DNA of 59,025 nucleotides from positions 20,983-80,007 of the forward strand of contig DFEK01000010.1 in assembly GCA_002368665.1 (NCBI GenBank). The letters run 5' to 3'. The stretch comes from Lachnospiraceae bacterium UBA3804. Lineage in GTDB: Bacteria; Bacillota; Clostridia; Lachnospirales; Lachnospiraceae. Below the pieces are notes generated by a model. It worked only from the letters and a program-made list of their open reading frames with translations, was not told the DNA's origin and did no database searches. A program made the position numbers and the translations under genes. Shown here one piece after another: positions 53,177 to 59,025 of the stretch (positions are counted from its first letter, which is position 1; every line of letters begins with the position of its first letter).

Positions 53177-54643
53177 TTAGAGGTCTTTTCTGAGTCCCTT
53201 GGGATAATGGTTTTTGATGGTTCCGCCGGATGCTTTGCCGAATCCCAGGGCATAGCCGTTCACCAGAAGGCGAACCCAGCCCTTCAGTACAGGATCCGCA
53301 TCGCGGATCGGGTCCCCTCTGAAATAGGCTTTGGCCTGCTCCTCGGAAACTTCCACATCATTTGCAAACTCGCCGGCACGAAGCGCTCTGGCAAGTGCCA
53401 GTGATGGTTCAAAGCGGTTTTTTGCAAAGGTTCCTAAGTGTAATCCGGCGCGTTCGATTTTAACGCCCTTCCCCGGGAAATAAAACGGTTCAATGTAGAG
53501 ATTCTCCCCGAAGAGGAATGCCACTTTGGTATCTTTCGGCGAATAGGTAAGGACTTCTTTGAAACGTTCCTGCCCTTCTTTCGTCAGGCATTCTTTGGCA
53601 AAAGTTTCAAAACTTTCTCTCTGCTCGCGGCTTAAGGCAATATTCTTGCCGCGTTTGAATTCCTTTTCACGCTCATTCTTCGACTCAGCGTTACCTTCTT
53701 CGACAGATTCCGTATCCGCAAATCCGTCTTTTATAAGAAGTGCGGCAAAATGCCCTTCCCCGCCCTGCTTATGCGGCCAGATCCGCACACATTTCGATGC
53801 AATTTCTTCGCCACAGATGGAAAGAGCCGGTGATACTTTATCCCGGATCTTTGCAGGAATGTCCGTCAAGCGTAGTTCGTTATATTCTTTTAACAGCCAC
53901 GCAATATTTTCTTCATCTTCCGCCGGTGCAAAGGTACAGGTGGAATACACCATTCGTCCGCCGGGAGTGATACACTTTACAGCCTTGCGCAGGATTTCTT
54001 TCTGGCGTTCGGCGCACATACTTACATTTTCTTCGCTCCACTCGGAAAGTGCCGCTTCTTCTTTACGAAACATTCCTTCTCCGGAGCAGGGGGCATCCAC
54101 GATCACAAGATCGAAATACTCCGGGAAAAGGCTTGCGATTTTCTCCGGTGTTTCATTCAAAACAAGCGCATTGGAGATTCCCATACGCTCAATATTTTCC
54201 GATAAAATTTTCACGCGGGACGGATGGATTTCGTTTGCAATCAAAATCCCTTCTTCCGCCAGCGCATCACCGAGCGCCGTTGCTTTACCGCCGGGCGCCG
54301 CACACAGATCAAGCACCTTTTCACCGGGCTTTGCATCAGCAATGGCCGCCGTGATCATGGCCGAAGGCTCCTGCATGTAAAATGCTCCCGCTTCATGATA
54401 AATACTCTTCCCGGGACTTGAATCCTCTTTCACATAATATCCGTTCGTACTCCAGGGAATCCGTCCGTTCGTATATAAAGCCCGGATTTCGTCTCCGCTG
54501 TCAGCGGAATCCGCCAAACGCATTTCGGAAATGCGGATCCCTTTGGCCGCATCCTCGTCTTTGCAGAAAGCTTTTTCGAAGGCTTCGTATTCCGTGCCGA
54601 GTAATTCCTTCATTCGGTTTTCAAACGACAAAGGTAGTTTCAT
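53177..54643 (-). CDS. rsmF: 16S rRNA m5C methyltransferase of the RsmF type
   Basis: Methylates a cytosine in 16S rRNA with SAM. The 488-residue protein carries the SAM site KVLDLCAAPGGKATALGDAL (about 105-124), VIVDAPCSGEGMFRKEE (catalytic-site Cys), and the second Cys in VYSTCTFAPAEDEENI. The C-terminal part, including LLVNGYALGFGKASGGTIKN, is the RsmF/PUA-like tail that separates it from RsmB (Sun). It lies six bases after the PaaI-type thioesterase gene. Confidence 0.92.
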   Translation of the reverse strand: MKLPLSFENRMKELLGTEYEAFEKAFCKDEDAAKGIRISEMRLADSADSGDEIRALYTNGRIPWSTNGYYVKEDSSPGKSIYHEAGAFYMQEPSAMITAAIADAKPGEKVLDLCAAPGGKATALGDALAEEGILIANEIHPSRVKILSENIERMGISNALVLNETPEKIASLFPEYFDLVIVDAPCSGEGMFRKEEAALSEWSEENVSMCAERQKEILRKAVKCITPGGRMVYSTCTFAPAEDEENIAWLLKEYNELRLTDIPAKIRDKVSPALSICGEEIASKCVRIWPHKQGGEGHFAALLIKDGFADTESVEEGNAESKNEREKEFKRGKNIALSREQRESFETFAKECLTKEGQERFKEVLTYSPKDTKVAFLFGENLYIEPFYFPGKGVKIERAGLHLGTFAKNRFEPSLALARALRAGEFANDVEVSEEQAKAYFRGDPIRDADPVLKGWVRLLVNGYALGFGKASGGTIKNHYPKGLRKDL

Positions 54644-54649
54644 TTTTGT

Positions 54650-55051
54650 TTATTTACCCGTTTTATATCCTGTAATATGCACCATGGTCAGGAGAGTACC
54701 GTTTTCATCGGTAATCGGCATTTCATAGTAGCAGGTCGTTTTGCCGTCACGAATACAATGTGCCTCGCAGATTAATTTCTTTCCCCTGCAGCTGCGCAGG
54801 AAAGTGATGTTCGCATCTAACGATACTGTTCCCGGCACCTCGGCATTTGTTGCCACGGCAAAAGCAAAATCCGCAAGCGTATAATAAACCGCTCCCATCA
54901 CTCCGCCGACTGCATTACGATGCATGGGGTTAAGCTCAATGGAGCACTTCGCATACTTTTCTCCGACCTCTTCAATGACGGCTCCGCTGTCGGTCGCGTA
55001 ACGGTCGCTTGAGAAAAACTCCCTGATTTCTTCTATGGATTTCATACTCAT
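54650..55051 (-). CDS. PaaI-family hotdog thioesterase
   Basis: A 133-residue thioesterase. HRNAVGGVMGAVYYTLADFA is the PaaI active-site helix with the GG(V/I)xxxxxD pattern (Asp in LADFAF), and the beta strands TVSLDANITFLRSCRGKKLI follow. It hydrolyses acyl-CoA or phenylacetyl-CoA-type thioesters; the substrate is not known. ATG at 55051; a second ATG (MKSIEEIREF) is two codons later. First of a two-gene unit with rsmF. Confidence 0.9.
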   Translation of the reverse strand: MSMKSIEEIREFFSSDRYATDSGAVIEEVGEKYAKCSIELNPMHRNAVGGVMGAVYYTLADFAFAVATNAEVPGTVSLDANITFLRSCRGKKLICEAHCIRDGKTTCYYEMPITDENGTLLTMVHITGYKTGK

Positions 55052-55103
55052 CTACCTTCCTTTTCGGGATCGTTGCCGAAACATTTTTATTCTAACATTT
55101 TGC

Positions 55104-55238
55104 CTATCCGGGGACAAGTGTTCCTTGTGGGATACCCATCTTCTCTTCGGAAAACGCTATATCCGTCCGCGTATTCAGAAATGGCCCTGCGTTGCACAAA
55201 TCATGCTCCGCAAGGCCGTTAATTCCGCTTCGACTCAT
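55104..55238 (-). other. 44-codon open frame of doubtful status
   Basis: An uninterrupted frame starting MSRSGINGLAEHDLCNAGPF and ending MGIPQGTLVPG. There is no good ribosome site. It fills most of the 55052-55254 gap. I have an unverified impression of similar short frames recurring in Lachnospiraceae intergenic DNA, which would suggest a repeat or RNA more than a protein. Confidence 0.3.
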
Positions 55239-55254
55239 TAAGTCCTGATTTAAT

Positions 55255-55662
55255 TTATATCATATCCTTGTACACAGAAAGTCTTTTCAGGTATTTCTCA
55301 CTAATGTTTCCCTTTGTATTTCTTGCCACCAAGAGATTCACCGTATCATAGAAATATTCCACATCTTCCTCACTACAGAGCTTCAACGTCTCCGTAATCT
55401 CTAACGGTATATTATAACTGTGCATATTCCCCAAAAGCAAATAATCCGGAGAAACCTTCAGCTCCGTACAAATTGCAATCAGCACTTCAATCGAAAATCC
55501 CTGCTTTCCATTCTCAATGGAAGAAAGATGGTTGCTTGATAAGCCAATCATCTCAGCAAGTTTATTCTGGGATATTTTCATCTTCTTTCGCCGATCCCTG
55601 ATTCGTTTCCCGATTCCGGCGTAATTCACTGTATTTTGTTTTCCGCTTCGTTCTTTTCCCAT
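55255..55662 (-). CDS. XRE-family transcriptional regulator
   Basis: A 135-residue regulator with an N-terminal helix-turn-helix (about 17-75: RIRDRRKKMKISQNKLAEMI, GLSSNHLSSIENGKQGFSIE, and CTELKVSPDYLLLG) and a helical C-terminal tail (about 85-135) for dimerisation or sensing. It lies about 200 bases downstream of the agr-type operon in the same direction, with no visible terminator between, and could regulate or be regulated with it. Target unknown. Confidence 0.9.
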   Translation of the reverse strand: MGKERSGKQNTVNYAGIGKRIRDRRKKMKISQNKLAEMIGLSSNHLSSIENGKQGFSIEVLIAICTELKVSPDYLLLGNMHSYNIPLEITETLKLCSEEDVEYFYDTVNLLVARNTKGNISEKYLKRLSVYKDMI

Positions 55663-55860
55663 GTGGTCACCACCTTTTTACGTTATTGTAAAAAGGTTAT
55701 CCCGGAATTAGAACAAAGCCTTACAGAGAAGTTCTGTGATAAAGAATCATATACCCCACATTCCAAGAGAAAATCCGCAAAAATCAAACATTTCTATATC
55801 CTATTATTTTTTTAACAAAAGATTGACAACAGAAGAGCATTGTTTAAATTACCTTTCTCC

Positions 55861-57156
55861 TCATCTCAACAGAATCGCCGTATGGAATACCTTCTTTTCA
55901 TCATCATAGTATGACTCCATATCGCCGTCATGTTTACTCAAAACCCTCCGAACACTCTTTAATCCGTACCCATGCAACTTTCCTTCCTTTTTTGAAGGAC
56001 GAAGTGTTTTGCCGTCCGACTCAAAAGGATTCTCCGAACAGGAATTTGCAATGGTAATAACTAGATATTCCGTTCCTTCTTTTATTGCGGCCGAAACATC
56101 TATAAATGCACCGTCACATCCTTCTGCCGCCTCCATGGCATTGTCAAGCAGATTGCAAAAAATCGTGGTAATTTCCGAGTCTTCCAGACAATTCACGCTC
56201 CCTTTCCGAATATCCGTAAAGAACTTAATATTTTTCTTTTGGCAATCCGCCTTGTATCGATGAAGAATCAGATTTAAAAGTTCGTGATCCGTTACCGCAA
56301 TCCGGTTTGTAAGTTCCGGTCTTCCGGAAAGATCCTCGATGTATTTTTGCACCTCCGCTCCTTTGCCGGACTTGTTAAGTGCCGCAATTGTCTGGAGATG
56401 GTTTTTCATATCATGTACCAAAATGCGCTGGTTTTCATTCTGCTCCCTCAGCAGTTCGTAATAATCCTCTCTCTGCATTTCCTTTTGATAGTTTAACTGC
56501 AGTTCCAGATATTCTTCATTTCTTCTCTGCATAAGAAAATAACTGACAAAGAGTCCCAAGTTAGCCAAAAGCAAAATGGTGGAAGAAACACAAATCAATA
56601 TTTCCATTTTCCCGGAGATTTGATACCAATCCAAGATGGCAATAAAAACCAACATACAAAAAACAGAAGCAAAAGGCACAATCAAATAAAGCAATGTCAG
56701 ACCACTTTTTTCTCCCTTTGGCCTCATCAATCTTCCGATTATTACAATCGCAAGAACAATAAGCAGAAGCGGAACCTTACTGTATATTGCATATGAAATC
56801 ATGTAGTAGTAGGATTCTTTCAGGAAAAAGAAATTAGGTGTTATATAATTCATCAGCCCATAGATAATAATCTCACTAAGTGCAACCAATGCTGTGAAAA
56901 AAAGTGAATGAAAAAGCGCAGTAAACCATTTCAATTTAAAATTCAGAAAGAAAAACAGAAAGTTCGCTGTAAGAAATATAAAAGTATTTAATACTTTAAA
57001 GTCCAGATGACCGACAAACGCAAGAACGGCATAAGAAGAAAACAACATCACAAGACGATGTGATGTTCTTGTTTTTTCCCGGAACAATGCAGAATAAAAC
57101 CAAATTGCAAAGCCCTCTATCATATAACCAATGCAAAAGCCCAACATATGTGCCAT
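55861..57156 (-). CDS. AgrC-like sensor histidine kinase (GHKL type)
   Basis: A 431-residue receptor kinase for the cyclic peptide of this locus. Six or seven hydrophobic helices (residues 1-210) form the peptide-sensing part, followed by a coiled linker and the kinase core: phospho-acceptor His248 in ILVHDMKNHLQ, N-box FCNLLDNAMEAAE (about 333-345) and the G-box GKLHGYGLKSVRR (about 391). This is the class 10 (AgrC/ComD) kinase layout. It is the last gene of the operon agrD, agrB, response regulator, kinase. Confidence 0.92.
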   Translation of the reverse strand: MAHMLGFCIGYMIEGFAIWFYSALFREKTRTSHRLVMLFSSYAVLAFVGHLDFKVLNTFIFLTANFLFFFLNFKLKWFTALFHSLFFTALVALSEIIIYGLMNYITPNFFFLKESYYYMISYAIYSKVPLLLIVLAIVIIGRLMRPKGEKSGLTLLYLIVPFASVFCMLVFIAILDWYQISGKMEILICVSSTILLLANLGLFVSYFLMQRRNEEYLELQLNYQKEMQREDYYELLREQNENQRILVHDMKNHLQTIAALNKSGKGAEVQKYIEDLSGRPELTNRIAVTDHELLNLILHRYKADCQKKNIKFFTDIRKGSVNCLEDSEITTIFCNLLDNAMEAAEGCDGAFIDVSAAIKEGTEYLVITIANSCSENPFESDGKTLRPSKKEGKLHGYGLKSVRRVLSKHDGDMESYYDDEKKVFHTAILLR

Positions 57157-57181
57157 TTACGCGCTCCCTTTTACCAATCCG

Positions 57182-57892
57182 CTATTCATGCACACTTCCA
57201 AGATACAACAGATATCGTCTTTTAAATTCATTGTATTTGCGCCTTGTCAAATAAGCCTTTAAATTTCTTCGTGAAAAATAGATGTTTTCATGATCGAATC
57301 TTTCCACATACTCCAAATTGACAAAAAAACTTCTGTGCGTTTGTATAAAGCACCCTTCCGGCAGAATTTCCTTCCAATATTGTATTGTCTGAAGGGTTTG
57401 ATAATCTTTTTCCACCGTCCGCACAAGCAGTTTTCGATTCTGTGCCTCAACCATTATAATAGAACTGCTTTCCAATTTAATGATTCCATCTTTCGTATCA
57501 ACCGGAATCGTCTTATTCCTGTTGTTATAAACTTCCAGCGCATCTTCTAAATTTCTGTATAATCGGTCTTTGTCTATCGGCTTGGTCAGAAAACGAAATA
57601 CCGAGATTCTCATCGCATCATCCAAGTATTCTCCAAAAGAAGTCACCACAAAAATAAGGGCATCCATGCAGTTTTCCTTAATCTTCTTTCCTACATAAAT
57701 GCCATTCATGCCGGGCATTTCGATATCCAAAAAAACAATATCTTTGTTGCCGGTATCCTCTATAATCCCTTTGCTTTCGGAATAACCGACTATTTCAACG
57801 TTTTCCATCCTTTTTGCAGAGAAAAACTTCTTGACGCAGGACATTAAACTATTTAGAATAATCGGATCATCATCACATATTAACACACGCAT
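57182..57892 (-). CDS. LytTR-family response regulator (AgrA-like)
   Basis: A 236-residue regulator. The receiver domain (1-120) has acidic CDDDP, the phosphorylated Asp56 in DIVFLDIEMPGMNG and LTKPIDKDRL with the conserved Lys. The LytTR DNA-binding domain (about 130-232) shows RKLLVRTVEKDYQTL, CFIQTHRSFFVNLEYVERF and a C-terminal YNEFKRRYLLYLG. It should be phosphorylated by the kinase encoded 25 bases downstream and activate the agr-type promoter, following the staphylococcal scheme. Confidence 0.94.
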   Translation of the reverse strand: MRVLICDDDPIILNSLMSCVKKFFSAKRMENVEIVGYSESKGIIEDTGNKDIVFLDIEMPGMNGIYVGKKIKENCMDALIFVVTSFGEYLDDAMRISVFRFLTKPIDKDRLYRNLEDALEVYNNRNKTIPVDTKDGIIKLESSSIIMVEAQNRKLLVRTVEKDYQTLQTIQYWKEILPEGCFIQTHRSFFVNLEYVERFDHENIYFSRRNLKAYLTRRKYNEFKRRYLLYLGSVHE

Positions 57893-57914
57893 AAATCAAT
57901 GCCTCCAAGCGTTA

Positions 57915-58583
57915 TTATGCATTATACTTCTTTTTATCCCCTTTCACAACTCCCGTTTCCGCACTTTCTTCAGGCATATTTGAGCATTCAAAATCCTTGT
58001 ACCGCTTTTCGCAAAAATGAAAAATCATTTTTTCAAGCAAACAGGGGTACTGTAGCACTGCTGCCAATATCAATCCGATTGCCAAACAGTTCGAAACCTT
58101 GGATTTCCCCATAAGAAAGAATATCGAATCCGCCATATAAATCACCAGCACCAAAATTGCGGTCCAGCGCCTGCAGACTCTTTTTTCCTCCCGGGATAAC
58201 CTTCTGTTTTCATGGTCAATCGGGCTTAGGCAGATCAGGCTCACAGCCGCCCCCGTCGCAACGAAAAAAGTCATAATGGAATTTTTCAAGTAACAAGATA
58301 TCATAGTACATTCAACAATTATGATTGTGGAAAGGAAAACACACGCGATCTCGCTTCTCATATGATATCCGCCGCTAAATTTACGAAGAATCGCAAAAGG
58401 CAGGATAATTAGAATTGATTGAAGCGGACAGTGTAAAAGAACCCCCGCTACGAGGGATAGAATAATCGGAGACAGAGACAGAAATATACTCTTCAGAGCG
58501 TAAAGATACAATTCCCTGTCCGCTTCCTTTATTTCCCCTGACCCTTCCAGCCAATCTATGATTTTGTTGAAGACACGCTCCAT
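57915..58583 (-). CDS. agrB: AgrB-family cyclic-peptide processing protease
   Basis: Membrane endopeptidase that trims the AgrD precursor and forms the lactone or thiolactone ring. The 222-residue protein has four to six hydrophobic helices and the catalytic pair His74 (FSGGYHMRSEIAC) and Cys81, spaced seven apart as in the staphylococcal enzyme. A charged tail (about 195-222) is cytoplasmic. Its ATG shares one base with the stop codon of agrD (TAATG), so the protease and its substrate are translationally coupled. Confidence 0.95.
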   Translation of the reverse strand: MERVFNKIIDWLEGSGEIKEADRELYLYALKSIFLSLSPIILSLVAGVLLHCPLQSILIILPFAILRKFSGGYHMRSEIACVFLSTIIIVECTMISCYLKNSIMTFFVATGAAVSLICLSPIDHENRRLSREEKRVCRRWTAILVLVIYMADSIFFLMGKSKVSNCLAIGLILAAVLQYPCLLEKMIFHFCEKRYKDFECSNMPEESAETGVVKGDKKKYNA

Positions 58584-58732
58584 TATTTTTCAGCCCGGAA
58601 TTTCTTTAATCCTTCCGGTACCTTGGGCTGATTCATAATGATGGAAGAATTGGAATTTGCATCCAAACGAAGATACGAATTCAACATCTTAACAACTTTG
58701 CCTGCTACTTTTTTCTGATTTGCTTTTTTCAT
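58583..58732 (-). CDS. agrD: AgrD-like cyclic autoinducer precursor without cysteine
   Basis: A 49-residue precursor: a basic amphipathic N-terminal helix (MKKANQKKVAGKVVKMLNSY), a core of about LDANSNSSIIMN (23-34) and the AgrD tail QPKVPEGLKKF (35-45). In relatives the position at residue 29 or 30 is a cysteine that closes a thiolactone; here it is serine (Ser29 or Ser30), and the whole peptide contains no cysteine. A serine-lactone peptide, as in some staphylococci, is the expected product. AAGGAGG lies seven bases before the ATG. First gene of the operon; no clear -35/-10 pair was found in the 58733-59025 end region. Confidence 0.9.
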   Translation of the reverse strand: MKKANQKKVAGKVVKMLNSYLRLDANSNSSIIMNQPKVPEGLKKFRAEK

Positions 58733-59025
58733 GTGATTTCCTCCTTATTCACATAGAAACAATAGTTACATCCTAACCTTAGCACCGTTTTATCTCCTTT
58801 TCTATTTCTTTGGTCGAAAAGACATAATTATTGATTTTTTGGATTATTTTGCACCAAAATCGTTGTTTTTTCACACTATGACAGAATAATTCATTTTGGC
58901 AGGAATAGATTATGGCAATAAAGTTCTTTATTGGGGGTGAAATTATGCTTTATAAGTAGGCGTATTTAACTTCCGGAGAATGTTGTGGGAAAAATAATCA
59001 TTGATAATTGTAGATTATCGGTTAA

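Noticed and set aside
1186..57550. Many overlapping open frames inside mfd, glgP, ileS, the cellulase and other genes on the opposite strand
   Set aside because: They mirror strongly coding frames, have no ribosome sites and resemble no protein family.
58941..58960. Four-codon frame (ATG CTT TAT AAG TAG) after GGGGGTG near the right edge
   Set aside because: Too short to be a gene; a leader peptide would need a downstream gene beyond the window.

Overview
The window reads as chromosomal DNA of an anaerobic Firmicute, most probably a plant-polymer-degrading member of the Lachnospiraceae. The grounds are gene content and style: a GlgC/GlgD ADP-glucose pyrophosphorylase pair, a glycogen phosphorylase, a eukaryotic-type (type 2) isoleucyl-tRNA synthetase, a long PRPP synthetase, a DnaD-domain plus DnaC-like helicase-loader pair, a membrane-anchored GH9/CBM3 cellulase, an Agr-type peptide quorum-sensing locus, and AGGAGG-type ribosome binding sites with TTGACA/TATAAT promoters. 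No rRNA, tRNA, CRISPR array or intact insertion sequence was seen. Taxonomy is inference; no search was run.

Layout. 1-7.3 kb: the 5' part of asnS, a SleB-like cell-wall hydrolase, then a leftward operon of an unknown membrane protein, pth and mfd. 7.4-9.7 kb: an ABC transporter pair. 9.7-13.6 kb: a giant charged orphan protein with heptad-spaced aromatic residues. 13.8-16.2 kb: glgC-glgD. 16.6-22 kb, rightward: murC, a DnaA-box cluster, dnaD-like, dnaC-like, prs and a formyltransferase. 22-26.4 kb, leftward: a second giant orphan protein overlapping an FkbH-like gene and its acyl carrier protein. 26.6-29.6 kb: DUF951, a CPBP protease/XRE/DUF3169 operon behind a phased operator array, and a thioesterase. 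29.6-35 kb is the accessory part: an unexplained 680-bp stretch, a MATE transporter fused to an ATPase-like domain, a DUF4160/DUF2442 pair under a palindromic operator, small unknown genes, an acetyltransferase, a possible polyvalent-protein fragment and several candidate small RNAs. 35-45 kb: an aconitase-family hydratase, a structured repeat element, glgP with a histone-H1-like tail, ileS and pncB. 45-55 kb: a surface protein with a degenerate C39-like end, the GH9 cellulase, lipid genes dgk-like and plsC, argC, rsmF and a PaaI-type thioesterase. 55-59 kb: an XRE regulator and an agrD-agrB-response regulator-kinase operon.

How it fits together. GlgC/GlgD and GlgP are the storage-polysaccharide cycle; the surface cellulase could feed it. 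The Agr locus is a complete secrete-and-sense circuit, but its peptide has no cysteine, so a serine lactone is expected instead of the usual thiolactone. The DnaA boxes sit directly before two helicase-loading genes and could tie their expression to initiator level. The most novel material is the pair of giant orphan proteins, one translationally coupled to an FkbH/ACP glyceryl-loading module, and several palindromic operators placed exactly inside promoters.
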